Assembly (NCBI GenBank): GCA_039930045.1
Contig: JBDSQB010000010.1
Coordinates: 82,264 to 146,263 of the forward strand
Origin: Chthoniobacterales bacterium
GTDB taxonomy: Bacteria; Verrucomicrobiota; Verrucomicrobiia; Chthoniobacterales; DASVRZ01
Direction: 5' to 3'
DNA length: 64,000 nt
This document shows, one piece after another, positions 35,243-44,250 of the stretch (the stretch's first letter is position 1; every line of letters starts with the position of its first letter). Both the position numbers and the translations under genes were made by a program. Under the pieces are notes generated by a model that was not told the origin of the DNA, did no database searches, and saw only the letters and a program-made list of their open reading frames with translations.

Positions 35243-35788
35243 TTATTTCAGCGCGGCCACCAGTTCGCGGCGTGACTCGGGGAGTTTGTGGAAATGGCGG
35301 AGCAACTCGCGGCTCGCATGGGACTCCGACTCGGGTGTGATCCCGCTGGCGCGGCAGATTTCCATCTCGAAAAAGGTGAGGGCTCGGCGGTCGGGCGTTT
35401 TCTCCGAGAGATAACCGAGCAGCCGCTGCATGAGGTGAAATAACTCCGGGCTGGCGTGCTCGGGCTCGGTGGCGAGTTCGATCAATTCGGAGGCGTAGGA
35501 GGCAAAGAGAAGCCGCAGGTAGTGTTCGCGGATCGCCGAATGCGGCGTAATCAATTTCGCCTCGGTGAGGGTGTGCAATTCGCTTTTCTGGCTGGCCCGC
35601 AGGCTGATCTCGCACAAATAAAACAGGTCGAGCTGCCCGGAGAACGCGCCTTTGTTTTTCCTCGCGCCCTTGGCCACGGCTTTGATTCGGCCATGATCTT
35701 CCGTGAGGAAACTCAGGATCAGGCTCGTCTCGGTGAGCTTGGTTTTGCGCAGCACGATCGCTTTGGAACTCGCATGAAAATCCAGCAC
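35243..35788 (-). CDS. recO: DNA repair protein RecO
   Basis: A 181-residue recombination mediator that loads RecA with RecF/RecR. The N-terminal OB fold is clear (A-I-V-L-R-K-T-K-L-T-E-T-S-L-I-L-S-F-L-T-E-D-H-G-R) and the helical domain follows. It is shorter than the usual ~240 residues and lacks the C-terminal zinc-binding Cys cluster; this may be a lineage variant. Confidence 0.85.
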   Translation of the reverse strand: MLDFHASSKAIVLRKTKLTETSLILSFLTEDHGRIKAVAKGARKNKGAFSGQLDLFYLCEISLRASQKSELHTLTEAKLITPHSAIREHYLRLLFASYASELIELATEPEHASPELFHLMQRLLGYLSEKTPDRRALTFFEMEICRASGITPESESHASRELLRHFHKLPESRRELVAALK

Positions 35789-35797
35789 GCCGCGAGT

Positions 35798-36529
35798 TTA
35801 CCGCGCGGGAGGTGACTTGGGAAGCATCCCGCCGACGGCTTGAATGGGCTGCAACTCGCCTCGTCTTGTGACCCAGGCGGCAAGGGCGAGGTCGGGTGGG
35901 GGATTTTTTGCCGGCGCGGGCAGGGTAAAGGTGGCGCTGTCGCCGGGCGTGGCGGTTTGCAGCGTGAGGGCGACGAAATCGTGCCGCAGGGTGCGACCGG
36001 CGTTTTCCCCGGCGCGAACTTTCGTTTCGATGCCGCCGCCGAGGGTGGCGAGATGGATTTCGTAGCTGCCGGGTGTGCTGGGAGCGAAGGTGACGGTGAC
36101 CTGACCGCCGGTTTTCTGGAGGATGAGGGTGCCGGGTTTCTCGTGGGAAGCGGCGATCTTTTCAGCGGAGCGCCATTCTTTTCCGTCGCGAACGAAGCAC
36201 GGCGTATAAATGGAACTCGTATGCCAGCTCGCGGCGAGCGCCTGCTGACGCGCGGTAAATGCCGCCTGCGCCGTGGCGTCGGCCCAGCCGAGGTTATCCC
36301 AATAGGTGACGTGAAAAGCCACGGGCACGAAGGTTTTCCAGAGGTCGCTGTCGCTGCGCATCGCACTCAGGCGCGCCTCGGCGGGCGGGCAACTGCTGCA
36401 GCCTTCGCTGGTGTAGAGTTCCACGAGGGAGACTTGTTGCGGGCCGCTCGAAAAGGTCTGGGCCACGAGCGCCAGCGGGCTGAGGACGAGGGCCAAGAGA
36501 GGGGTGAAAAGGAAGGTTTTCATTCTCAT
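35798..36529 (-). CDS. DUF1223 secreted thioredoxin-like protein
   Basis: 243 residues with a signal peptide (L-L-A-L-V-L-S-P-L-A-L-V-A-Q-T). The DUF1223 core is L-V-E-L-Y-T-S-E-G-C-S-S-C-P-P-A-E, a C-x-x-C in a thioredoxin-like setting, then F-H-V-T-Y-W-D-N-L-G-W. Exported; redox function is plausible but not established. Start at 36529 or an ATG two codons later. Its start lies 10 bases from an alternative start of the divergent sigma gene. Confidence 0.87.
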   Translation of the reverse strand: MRMKTFLFTPLLALVLSPLALVAQTFSSGPQQVSLVELYTSEGCSSCPPAEARLSAMRSDSDLWKTFVPVAFHVTYWDNLGWADATAQAAFTARQQALAASWHTSSIYTPCFVRDGKEWRSAEKIAASHEKPGTLILQKTGGQVTVTFAPSTPGSYEIHLATLGGGIETKVRAGENAGRTLRHDFVALTLQTATPGDSATFTLPAPAKNPPPDLALAAWVTRRGELQPIQAVGGMLPKSPPAR

Positions 36530-36607
36530 GGGAGTCGCATGGGAAAGGCTTTATTCCGGCCACGTCTGGGAATAAACAATACCCGGGGCACTCCCATCGT
36601 TATCTCC

Positions 36608-37159
36608 GTGGATTTCTTTCAACAACTCGTCGATGCGCACCATGCGGCGCTCTATCGTTTCGCCTACAGCCTGGCGAAAAGCGAGTCGGCGGCCTGCGAC
36701 CTCACCCAGCAGACATTTTACATCTGGGCCACGAAGGGTCACACGTTGCGCGATGCCTCGAAGGCGAAGTCGTGGCTCTTTACGACGTTGCACCGGGAGT
36801 TTCTGCGGGGGCGTCATCGGGATCAACGCTGGACCTCGCTGGAGGAATTGCCACCGGGACGTAACGATTTTGCTGCCGAGGAAATGGAGGCCTGGCGCAA
36901 GCTCGATGGCGCGGGCGTGCTGGAGGCGCTGGCCAATGTGGATGAGGTGTTTCGTGCGCCGCTGACGTTATTTTACCTGGAGAGTTTTTCCTATGCGGAG
37001 ATCGCCGAGACGCTCGGTGTGCCTGCTGGAACGGTGATGTCGCGGTTGTCGCGAGGGAAGCAGCAGTTGCGAGCGCTGCTGAGCGACGCGGAGGCCGGGG
37101 AGAAGATCGTGCCCTTTGATCCATCGCGTGAAGCCGACGAAAAAAGGAGGAATCTATGA
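36608..37159 (+). CDS. ECF-type RNA polymerase sigma factor
   Basis: 183 residues from a GTG at 36608. Region 2 spans F-F-Q-Q-L-V-D-A-H-H-A-A-L-Y-R-F-A-Y to S-W-L-F-T-T-L-H-R-E-F-L; region 4 has F-S-Y-A-E-I-A-E-T-L-G-V-P-A-G-T-V-M-S-R-L-S-R-G. An in-frame ATG at 36539 with GGGAG upstream would add 23 residues; I prefer the start that matches family N-termini, but this is open. It overlaps the next gene by 4 bases; that gene is the likely anti-sigma partner. Confidence 0.88.
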   Translation: MDFFQQLVDAHHAALYRFAYSLAKSESAACDLTQQTFYIWATKGHTLRDASKAKSWLFTTLHREFLRGRHRDQRWTSLEELPPGRNDFAAEEMEAWRKLDGAGVLEALANVDEVFRAPLTLFYLESFSYAEIAETLGVPAGTVMSRLSRGKQQLRALLSDAEAGEKIVPFDPSREADEKRRNL

Positions 37160-37872
37160 AACGCGAGGAAGCTGAATTTATTCTCACGGCCTACCGCCCC
37201 GGCGGCGAGGATGCGTCGGACGCGGGTTTCGCGGAAGCGTTGCAGATGGCGGCGAACGATCCCGAACTCGGCCAATGGCTGGCCCGCGAACAGGAAATGG
37301 ACCGGCTGGTTTGCGAAAAATTGAGTCGAGTTCCAGTGCCCTCTGGCCTGCGCGACCGCATTCTCGCCGGTGGCCGGGTGAGTCGGAAACCCGTGTGGTG
37401 TCGGCGTCGGGGCTGGATGGCGCTGGCGGCGGCGCTGCTGATTTTTGCCCTGGTCGGCGGCTGGCGGATGATGCCGGTGGACGGTCGGAATCTGCCGGAG
37501 TTTGCCATGAATTACGCGAGCCGGGGTTTCCTTTTGGAGGCGCACAATAAAGATCTAACTCAACTGGAAAACTGGCTCGCTGCCCGGCAAATGCCAACGC
37601 CGGAAGCGGTCCCGGAGCGTCTCGCTGCGCTGGAGAAGCTGGGTTGCCGCACCGTTTCCTACCACGGACGGCCTGTCTCGATCATTTGTTTCGAGAAGGA
37701 CGGTCGTGAATATCATCTCTTCGTCGCCAAGAAAATAGAGGTCGGCTCTTTTACTGCCCAAACCTCCCGCCAGACGCAGGGAAACTGGTCCGCCATTGCG
37801 TGGTCAGATGCGACGAATGACTACGTGCTCGCCAGCAAAATCGGACTGCCCGCCCTGGAGCGCCTGCTCTGA
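37156..37872 (+). CDS. Putative anti-sigma factor, single-pass membrane protein
   Basis: 238 residues, overlapping the sigma gene by ATGA and with a strong AGGAGG ribosome site. It has an acidic cytoplasmic N-terminal ~80 residues, a basic stop (C-R-R-R-G-W), one transmembrane helix (about 86-103) and a ~135-residue periplasmic part with two Cys. No zinc-binding HxxxCxxC motif is visible. Assignment as anti-sigma rests on position and topology. Confidence 0.75.
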   Translation: MKREEAEFILTAYRPGGEDASDAGFAEALQMAANDPELGQWLAREQEMDRLVCEKLSRVPVPSGLRDRILAGGRVSRKPVWCRRRGWMALAAALLIFALVGGWRMMPVDGRNLPEFAMNYASRGFLLEAHNKDLTQLENWLAARQMPTPEAVPERLAALEKLGCRTVSYHGRPVSIICFEKDGREYHLFVAKKIEVGSFTAQTSRQTQGNWSAIAWSDATNDYVLASKIGLPALERLL

Positions 37873-37880
37873 AGCGGCGT

Positions 37881-37911
37881 TTGACACCTCCACCCCTTCG
37901 CCCTGTATATT
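37881..37911 (+). promoter_or_regulatory. Consensus -35 with -10 element ending about ten bases before the AKR start codon
   Basis: TTGACA at 37881-37886 is a perfect -35. TGTATA at 37904-37909 (17-base spacer) or TATATT at 37906-37911 (19) serves as -10. The ATG is at 37920, so transcription would begin at or within a few bases of it: a leaderless or nearly leaderless mRNA. Confidence 0.65.
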
Positions 37912-37919
37912 CGGGGCTT

Positions 37920-38945
37920 ATGCGTTATCGAAAATACAAAGGCACCGAATTGGAAGTCAGCGAAGTGGGGTTTGGCATGTGGACGGTTTCCACCGGCTGG
38001 TGGGGCCAATTCACCGAGGGCGAGGCGATTGCGCTGATGCATCAGGCGTTCGATTTGGGCATCACGCTCTTCGACGCCGCCGACAGCTACGGCAACGGGC
38101 TGAGTGAGGAATTGATCGCCAAGGCGTTCCCCACACGCCGCGATGAAGTCGTGATCGCGACGAAGATTGGCTACGATTTCACCCATTTCGGCGACGAGCG
38201 CCGCGGGCAGCGGGAGATTCCGCATGATTTCTCGCCCGAGGCTTTGGTGAAGGCGACGGATGCGGCTTTGAAGCGATTGAAAACCGACCGGATCGACCTC
38301 TTGCAACTGCACAACATCCGCATGGAGCAGGTCTATGATGACGCGATCTGGACCACGCTGGAGCAGCTCAAGTCCGCTGGCAAAGTGCTTGCGACGGGCA
38401 TTGCGCTCGGGCCGGCCATTGGCTGGCTTTACGAGGGGGTGAATTGCATCCGCGAGCGGGAGTTCAATTCCGTTCAGCACATTTACAACCTGCTCGAGCA
38501 GCATCCCGGCCGGGCCATGCACGACGCCGCGACCGAGGCGGGCAAGGACACGATGTTCATGATTCGCGTGCCGCATTCCTCCGGGATGCTGGAAGGAAAA
38601 TACACCGCCGACACCGTTTTCCCGCCGAACGATCATCGCAATCATCGTCCGCGAAGCTGGCTGCTGAATGGGGTTCGCAAGATCGACACGCTGCGCTTTC
38701 TGGAGAACAGCGAACGCACGTTGGGTCAGGCTGCATTGCAATGGTTGCTGGCCGACGAGCGCGTGGCCACGACGCTGCCGAACATCTACAACGCGGAGCA
38801 GGTAGTCGAGTTTGCCAAGGCGCCCGACACCGCGCGACTAACCTCGGAAGAAATGGAGCGCATCGCGGATCTCTACGCCGATAATTTCGGAGTGGAGCCG
38901 GAGGAGCCGAAGTTCAAGGGAACGATGGAACTCGCGGAGGTGTAA
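37920..38945 (+). CDS. Aldo/keto reductase (AKR, potassium-channel-beta/Tas-like)
   Basis: 341 residues: G-F-G-M-W-T-V near the N-terminus, catalytic Asp and Tyr in [14 protein letters not shown], Lys in A-T-K-I-G, and His in L-L-Q-L-H-N-I. It belongs to a different AKR branch from the gene at 13513. Its 3' end overlaps the convergent methyltransferase gene by 73 bases. Confidence 0.9.
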   Translation: MRYRKYKGTELEVSEVGFGMWTVSTGWWGQFTEGEAIALMHQAFDLGITLFDAADSYGNGLSEELIAKAFPTRRDEVVIATKIGYDFTHFGDERRGQREIPHDFSPEALVKATDAALKRLKTDRIDLLQLHNIRMEQVYDDAIWTTLEQLKSAGKVLATGIALGPAIGWLYEGVNCIREREFNSVQHIYNLLEQHPGRAMHDAATEAGKDTMFMIRVPHSSGMLEGKYTADTVFPPNDHRNHRPRSWLLNGVRKIDTLRFLENSERTLGQAALQWLLADERVATTLPNIYNAEQVVEFAKAPDTARLTSEEMERIADLYADNFGVEPEEPKFKGTMELAEV

Positions 38946-39649
38946 TATTGCACTAACATCGCCTGCCGCCCGTAGAGGAAGCGGCGGTGCTGGAAGTTTA
39001 TCCAGCCGGCTTCCATCGCTATCTGCGCCAGTTCCTCGTAGGAAAACGAGCGCCGCACCGAGAGCAAGGCATCGTGGACGGTCATGGGTTCGCGGAAGAC
39101 GGTGCTCGTGATGAAGCGCACGCCCAGCCAAGTGAGGAGACTCCGCTCCAAGTCGGCCACCAAGGCAAATCCAGTGGTCGCTGCTAACATCTGGCGCAGG
39201 ATGTTAGTTGCATCCACCTCGCTAAAGTGATGCAGCGCGAGAGAACAAAAGACGCCGGTGTATTCCTGATTGGCAGCGAGTCGAGTGACATCGCACTGGC
39301 GGAACTGAATTTCGGGATAGCTAACACTGAGCGACTTGGCCACAGACAGCGTCGCATCTTGAAAATCCAAAGCCTCGACTTCGATGCTAACCTCGTGCTC
39401 GCGGCACCAGTCCACGATGAGTCGGGGGATGTCGCCCGAGCCGGTGCAAAGATCGAGAAAGCGATGCGACGATCCGGGTTGGACTAACATCGCGAGATAA
39501 TGCCGGATGAGCCTATAACTTCCGAACCAGCGATTGAGCTGGCGGAGGTTTTTCAGGTCGGCGATGAGCGTGGCGTCGGCGGTCTCGGCCACGTCCATGA
39601 GTTCGATCTCACCCGGATCAAACGCGCGCTGGCGGAGGTTAGTCCGCAT
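38873..39649 (-). CDS. Class I SAM-dependent methyltransferase
   Basis: A 258-residue methyltransferase with the SAM-binding motif [12 protein letters not shown], then A-L-D-F-Q, and S-L-A-L-H-H-F. The N-terminus E-I-E-L-M-D and L-N-R-W-F-G-S-Y-R resembles methyltransferases found with type III polyketide synthases and terpenoid genes; no such partner is present, so the substrate is unknown. It overlaps pgeF by 11 bases and the convergent AKR by 73. The gene is dense in GATGTTAG words. Confidence 0.85.
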   Translation of the reverse strand: MRTNLRQRAFDPGEIELMDVAETADATLIADLKNLRQLNRWFGSYRLIRHYLAMLVQPGSSHRFLDLCTGSGDIPRLIVDWCREHEVSIEVEALDFQDATLSVAKSLSVSYPEIQFRQCDVTRLAANQEYTGVFCSLALHHFSEVDATNILRQMLAATTGFALVADLERSLLTWLGVRFITSTVFREPMTVHDALLSVRRSFSYEELAQIAMEAGWINFQHRRFLYGRQAMLVQYYTSASSIVPLNFGSSGSTPKLSA

Positions 39650-40144
39650 AACCTAACACCGCGAGAAGGCGGCCGGTTTTGCCGAGTTCGGCCCGATAGG
39701 AATAGTAGGTGGCGAGATCGGACGCGGTGCATTTTCCGCAGTCGGCGTAGTGCGCAATTCCGGCAGCGCCGGCTTGCGCGGCGATCTGCGCGGCGAAGTC
39801 GATCTCGTAGTGCGGCGGCCGAATGCACGGGGCGAGTTGGACAATGATCTGCCCTGGATTCGACCCAAACTCGACTCTCATTTTCTCGATGGCCACGGTT
39901 AGGATGCCGAGTTCCGTGCCTTTCTTTCCCGAGTGCAGCAAACCGATGGCGCGATGCTCGGGATCGGCCAGAAAGATGGCGCCGCAATCGGCGGTGTAAA
40001 TGCCGAGCGCGATGTTAGGATCGTTGGTGAGAAGTCCGTCGCAGTCAGGAATGGGAGACAGCGAGTTGGAATCGACGCGCACCACATTTTTGCCATGCAC
40101 CTGTTGCGCAGTGACGAATTTCCTATCCGCGAGTCCGATGTTAG
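38953..40144. repeat. Island of six GATGTTAG/CTAACATC words
   Basis: Exact copies start at 38953, 39184, 39200, 39484, 40011 and 40137, in both orientations; those at 39184 and 39200 form an inverted pair eight bases apart. They lie inside two overlapping genes, where they fall as ATG-TTA-G (Met-Leu) or as ACT/CCT-AAC-ATC (Thr/Pro-Asn-Ile), so the DNA word rather than a peptide is conserved. Confidence 0.7.
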
Positions 40145-40298
40145 TCAGCGCGGCGCGATGATAGTCGTCGAGCCGGGCGAGGGCGGCCTCGCGATCCACT
40201 TGCACATCCAAACCCGTCACGCGTTGCAGGAAGCCGTGGCGCAGCCAGACCTCAGCAGCGAGGGCGGGAAACGTTTCGTGCGGAGCAGCGGTCGGCAC
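39639..40298 (-). CDS. pgeF: PgeF/YfiH family (polyphenol oxidase / laccase-domain) protein
   Basis: 219 residues with the family metal/active-site set: Q-V-H-G, T-A-D-C, the His in L-L-H-S-G-K-K-G, and A-P-C-I-R-P. The usual H-A-G-W-R-G loop is replaced by H-S-G-K-K-G. YfiH/PgeF has been linked to correcting L-Ser misincorporation in peptidoglycan precursors and to purine nucleoside phosphorylase activity. It precedes and overlaps the methyltransferase gene. Confidence 0.85.
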   Translation of the reverse strand: MPTAAPHETFPALAAEVWLRHGFLQRVTGLDVQVDREAALARLDDYHRAALTNIGLADRKFVTAQQVHGKNVVRVDSNSLSPIPDCDGLLTNDPNIALGIYTADCGAIFLADPEHRAIGLLHSGKKGTELGILTVAIEKMRVEFGSNPGQIIVQLAPCIRPPHYEIDFAAQIAAQAGAAGIAHYADCGKCTASDLATYYSYRAELGKTGRLLAVLGYAD

Positions 40299-40311
40299 GG
40301 GAGTTAGGTCG

Positions 40312-42129
40312 TTATTGAGCCTGACGGCGCTTGACTAGGTTGGCGCGAATCTCGTCGTCGGTCAGCGTGGGCTTCAATTTTTTGGCACTGGAGATCCATT
40401 TTTTGCGCGCACCTTTGCTGGCCAATGGATCTGCAAACGTATCGTGGTAATGCGTCACCGAACCCGTCACGCGATCAAATTCCGCGAGCGCTGAATTGTA
40501 ATCCGCGACCGCCTGCAAAGCCGTCGTCTGCGCCTGGGTCAGCGAGACGCGCGCATCGAGCACCTCCAGCTGCGTGCCTGCTCCAGCGGAGAATCGCTCC
40601 CTCGCCAGACGCAACGCTTCCTGCGCCTGCTCGACCGCTTTTTGCTGACTTTCAATCAACTCACGGCCCTCGATCAGGCTGGAGTAGCTGGTCTGCACTT
40701 CGAGTTCCACCTGGCGAACGCTGTCCTCGTAATTGACCCGCGCCGACTCGAGTCGTGCCCGAGCCTGCTGCACGCGACCACTGGTGGCAAACCCATCGAA
40801 AATATTCCAGTTGCCCGAGAAACCGAAGAACCAGCCATCGACCTCGTCGCTCAGGCTGCCCGAGGCGTTGCGGATTTGGTAGCCCGCGTTTCCGTTGATC
40901 GTCGGCTGATAACCGGCGAGCGCGACGGTGATTTGCTCGACCTCGGAGAGAATCGACTGGCGCTGGACTTTGAGCAATGCGCGGCGTTCCATCGCGAGCC
41001 GGATCGATTCCTGAAGATCGATGACTTGCGCGTCGTAAGTGAGCAGGCCCTTGATCGGAAACGGCGTGAGATCGCCGGTGGTCGGCCACGAGACGCCGAC
41101 GAGTTTGGCGAGCTGCAACTGCGACGTGCGGTAGTTGTTGCGGGCGCGAATCAGCGCGGGTCGGGCGTTGGCGAGCTCGACTTCGGCGCGGAGAACGTTG
41201 AAGCGCGGCACGGTGCCGGCCTCGAAACGATTCTGCTGATCGCGCAACTGGCTCTGTAAAAGCGTGACGGATTCCTCCTGCACGCTGATGAGGGCGCGGT
41301 TGAGGAGCACGGTGTAAAACTGCTGGCGCACCGACGCGATGACTTGATCGACGACGTTGCGCAGCTGGTAAAAGGCGCTGTCCTCGGCGATGCGCGCCGC
41401 CCGCAAGGCTGCCGAAACCTGGCCGCCGCTGTAGATGACTTGGGTGACCTCGAAGTTGACGTTCCAGGATTTATTTTCCGTGGAAGCGCTGGCGCCGGAG
41501 GTGGAAAGGGATTTGCCGAGGGAGCTGGTCGAGGTCACGGGCAGAGCCACGCCGTCGATGAGCACGGTGCCGATGACATTCGGGTCCGATCCCGATCTGG
41601 AGGAGGAGCTTAAACTGGAACTAGAGGAACTGCTGCTCCCGCTGCTGAGTGTTTTGCTCTGGCTGTAGCCGCTGCTGACGCCGAGTTGCGGCAGGGCCTG
41701 TGCGCGCACTTCGACGACTTGTCCGAGAGTGCGCTTGATCTCGGCGATCTGGCGAAGAATGTCGGCATTGTGTTCCAGCGCGGTCTGGATGGCCTGGTCT
41801 AGTGTGATGCCATTGGCCGGGCTCGGTGGCTGCGCGGCAAAGGGCCGCTTGATGTCCAGTTTGGCAAAAGGATCGTTGGCAGGCCCGGAAGAACGATTGT
41901 TCCCTGCGAGCACCGGGTCGTTGGCGAGAAGGTCCTCATTCACCTTCGAAGTGTCGCCTGCCATGATCGATTCATCGTTGGCCGCCGCACTCGGCACGGG
42001 CGTGGGAGTTGGCGAGGCCGCCGGGGCTGGCGAGGGCGAGGTCAAAGTGGGACGTGCATCCTGCGCGGTGGCCGTCCAGACGCTGAGGGCCAGCGTCGCG
42101 CTGATAAGTTGAGTAATGGACTTATTCAT
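40312..42129 (-). CDS. TolC-family outer-membrane efflux protein
   Basis: 605 residues with a signal peptide (L-I-S-A-T-L-A-L-S-V-W-T-A-T-A-Q). A Pro/Ala/Thr-rich linker follows, then two OEP repeats with long coiled coils (for example A-I-Q-T-A-L-E-H-N-A-D-I and V-E-Q-A-Q-E-A-L-R-L-A-R-E-R-F-S-A-G). Between the early beta segments is a run of more than ten Ser residues (plus-strand 41600-41660). It forms the exit duct for a drug or secretion pump. Its start overlaps the marR stop by 8 bases; no inner-membrane pump gene is adjacent. Confidence 0.92.
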   Translation of the reverse strand: MNKSITQLISATLALSVWTATAQDARPTLTSPSPAPAASPTPTPVPSAAANDESIMAGDTSKVNEDLLANDPVLAGNNRSSGPANDPFAKLDIKRPFAAQPPSPANGITLDQAIQTALEHNADILRQIAEIKRTLGQVVEVRAQALPQLGVSSGYSQSKTLSSGSSSSSSSSLSSSSRSGSDPNVIGTVLIDGVALPVTSTSSLGKSLSTSGASASTENKSWNVNFEVTQVIYSGGQVSAALRAARIAEDSAFYQLRNVVDQVIASVRQQFYTVLLNRALISVQEESVTLLQSQLRDQQNRFEAGTVPRFNVLRAEVELANARPALIRARNNYRTSQLQLAKLVGVSWPTTGDLTPFPIKGLLTYDAQVIDLQESIRLAMERRALLKVQRQSILSEVEQITVALAGYQPTINGNAGYQIRNASGSLSDEVDGWFFGFSGNWNIFDGFATSGRVQQARARLESARVNYEDSVRQVELEVQTSYSSLIEGRELIESQQKAVEQAQEALRLARERFSAGAGTQLEVLDARVSLTQAQTTALQAVADYNSALAEFDRVTGSVTHYHDTFADPLASKGARKKWISSAKKLKPTLTDDEIRANLVKRRQAQ

Positions 42130-42586
42130 GATCCTGAGATTGGCAATATTGGAAAATTTTCTGGTAGATGTGGAGCCAGGACGACTGCTCATCGGGGGTG
42201 AGGTGTTCCATCACTTTCTGAACGTTTCGCACCATATCTTCGCGAATGCGGTGGACGAGGGACTGGCCTTTTTCGGTAATTTTGACAATGACTTTGCGGC
42301 GATCGTCGGTGCAATGGCAGCGGGTGATGTAGCCGAGATTTTCCAGCCGATCCACTAGCCCGGTCGCGGCGGCGGTGGTGTGGCCCATCTTGAGGGCGAT
42401 CTCCGACATGGTGGCGACGCCACTTTGATCGAGATGGCCGAGGAGAAAATATTGGGCGAATGAGACGTTTCCATTCGACAGCTCCTTCGAGAGATTCATC
42501 AGGAAACACCGCTGGAGGACGATGATGATGTTGGCCAATTCCTCCGCATCGCGGTGCTGCTCGGTCGGAAGGGCAAGTGGAGGCAT
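42122..42586 (-). CDS. MarR-family transcriptional regulator
   Basis: 154 residues. It is a winged-helix dimer: L-L-G-H-L-D-Q-S-G-V-A-T-M-S-E-I-A-L-K-M-G-H-T-T-A-A-A-T-G-L-V-D-R-L-E-N-L-G-Y-I as the HTH, then D-D-R-R-K-V-I-V as the wing. The ATG at 42586 is chosen because a perfect palindrome lies 4 bases upstream; a TTG at 42607 would put the palindrome inside the gene. It likely represses itself and the overlapping tolC gene until an inducer binds. Confidence 0.92.
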   Translation of the reverse strand: MPPLALPTEQHRDAEELANIIIVLQRCFLMNLSKELSNGNVSFAQYFLLGHLDQSGVATMSEIALKMGHTTAAATGLVDRLENLGYITRCHCTDDRRKVIVKITEKGQSLVHRIREDMVRNVQKVMEHLTPDEQSSWLHIYQKIFQYCQSQDHE

Positions 42587-42590
42587 TTTA

Positions 42591-42605
42591 GTTAAGGTGC
42601 TTAAC
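42591..42605. promoter_or_regulatory. Probable MarR operator palindrome
   Basis: GTTAAG-GTG-CTTAAC: a perfect 6-bp inverted repeat with 3-base centre, immediately upstream of the marR start. Size and position fit MarR-family autoregulation. Confidence 0.7.
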
Positions 42606-42654
42606 AATCAAGCAGGTTGACGGTAGCCGCGAAAAACAGGCACGCAACCGGGAA

Positions 42655-43827
42655 TTACCAAACTAACACGCTCACCATTTCGCCTCCGGCAATCTCTGTC
42701 CCCGCGCCCATCCGCAGCAGCGCGTCGCTCCGGCTCAAGCCGAAAAGCGCGTGGCTTTCCTGCAAACCTTGGGGAACGAAACGCTCGCCCTCAATGCGAC
42801 CGCGAACGTAATGCGGGCGATCCCCGGTGTTGGCCAGCGGCGAGTCGAGTTGCAGTGTTTTCACCGGCAGAAAACGCTCGCCGTCGCGGGCTCCGAGCAT
42901 TTGCAGCAAGGCCGGGCGCAGCAGCACAAGAAACGTGACAAACGACGCCAACGGATTGCCGGGCAGGCCGAAAATGAGTTTTTCGCCGGAGCGCGCAAAC
43001 GCCAGTGGCTTGCCGGGTTTCATCCGAATCCGCCACAGATCGAGCGCGACTCCGAGGGCAGCCAGCGCGGGTTTCACATGATCGTGATCGCCCACGGAAA
43101 CGCCGCCGCTGATGATGAGAACATCGCTCGTCTCCAGCGCGCGGCGGATTTCCAGTTGAGTTGCAGTCAAATCATCGGGGCTATGCCGCAGTTCGGCCTG
43201 AATCCCCAGCGATTGCAAAAGCGCGGCCAGCATGGGGCTGTTGGAGTCGTAAATCTCCCCAGATAACAATGGAACTCCCAGCGGGCGCAATTCGTCGCCG
43301 GTCGAAAGTACGGTCACTCGTGGCATCCGATGCGCCGGTGCCGTCGCCAATCCCTGACTCGCCAGAAGCGCCACCAGTTGCGGTGTGATCCGCTGGCCAG
43401 GGCTGCCGATGAGTTGACCAGCGGCGAGATCGGCTCCGGCGCGGCGGATGTTTTCCCCCGGCTCGACGGATTCGCGCAAATGCACCCGGCCATTTTCGAC
43501 CGTCACGTCCTCCTGCATCGCCACGCCGGTGCAGCCTGCCGGAATCGGCGCTCCGGTAAAAATGCGACTCGCCTCGTTTTTTTCCAGCCGCAGAGAACGA
43601 TCCTGCCCGGCGGGTTGCTCTCCACACAGGATGCGTTCGCCCGGTTCGTCCGCCACGCGGATCGCGTAGCCATCGACCACTGAATTATCGAAACGCGGAT
43701 GCGCCATCGTCGAGCGCATCGGCTGCGCCAGAAACGAGCCGAGCGCCTCGCGCAGCGGCCTTTCCACCATGGGCAGCGGACTCGCCGCCGACAAAATCCG
43801 GGCTAGGGCGTCGGCTTCTTCGACCAT
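42655..43827 (-). CDS. moeA: Molybdopterin molybdenumtransferase MoeA
   Basis: 390 residues. It inserts molybdate into molybdopterin-AMP. Motifs include D-N-S-V-V-D-G-Y-A near the N-terminus, T-G-A-P-I-P-A-G, S-T-G-D-E-L, Y-D-S-N, S-G-G-V-S-V-G-D-H-D and G-L-P-G-N-P-L-A-S. No other molybdenum cofactor genes are in the window. It overlaps the downstream end of the lipoprotein gene by 25 bases. Confidence 0.94.
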   Translation of the reverse strand: MVEEADALARILSAASPLPMVERPLREALGSFLAQPMRSTMAHPRFDNSVVDGYAIRVADEPGERILCGEQPAGQDRSLRLEKNEASRIFTGAPIPAGCTGVAMQEDVTVENGRVHLRESVEPGENIRRAGADLAAGQLIGSPGQRITPQLVALLASQGLATAPAHRMPRVTVLSTGDELRPLGVPLLSGEIYDSNSPMLAALLQSLGIQAELRHSPDDLTATQLEIRRALETSDVLIISGGVSVGDHDHVKPALAALGVALDLWRIRMKPGKPLAFARSGEKLIFGLPGNPLASFVTFLVLLRPALLQMLGARDGERFLPVKTLQLDSPLANTGDRPHYVRGRIEGERFVPQGLQESHALFGLSRSDALLRMGAGTEIAGGEMVSVLVW

Positions 43828-44147
43828 ACATCATCGCCCGGCTGGGGCGCTCCCTGCACGATATCGGCGGCGGCAAAGGGACGCCGCATCTCCGCGCCCG
43901 CCTTTAAAGTCGCCACGTCCTCGCCGCCACGTCGCACCTGCATTTCCGCCCCCGGCGTGGGAGCCGCGAAACCGCCGAAATCCACCAGCACGAAACGGCC
44001 TGCGTCATTCACCATCGAGATCGTTCCGAGGAAATTTTGCGTGGCCACGGTCTCGGCGGGCGGTTTCTTTTTCCCAAACTTCCCCAAGACGGCGCAGCCG
44101 GGCAAAACCGCCAGCAGCAACACCAATATAAAACCGCGCTTCCACAT
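43803..44147 (-). CDS. Small lipoprotein, unknown function
   Basis: 114 residues. The ATG at 44147 gives a lipoprotein signal with lipobox L-P-G-C (Cys18). The mature part is ~95 residues with F-L-G-T-I-S-M-V-N and F-V-L-V-D-F-G-G, resembling a small beta-barrel fold. Not recognised. It precedes moeA on the same strand, overlapping it. Confidence 0.75.
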   Translation of the reverse strand: MWKRGFILVLLLAVLPGCAVLGKFGKKKPPAETVATQNFLGTISMVNDAGRFVLVDFGGFAAPTPGAEMQVRRGGEDVATLKAGAEMRRPFAAADIVQGAPQPGDDVWSKKPTP

Positions 44148-44250
44148 AGATTCCGATCTTACTCGAATCTGCCGGAGCAGCCAGTCTTTCCCAAAATTCA
44201 TGGATTGACGCTCCCGGCGGTGTCTGGTTTATTGGCCGCACAACTGACAC

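Noticed and set aside
35840-36607. 256-codon upstream extension of the sigma factor frame
   Set aside because: Lies antisense to the DUF1223 gene; sigma region 2 begins right after 36608.
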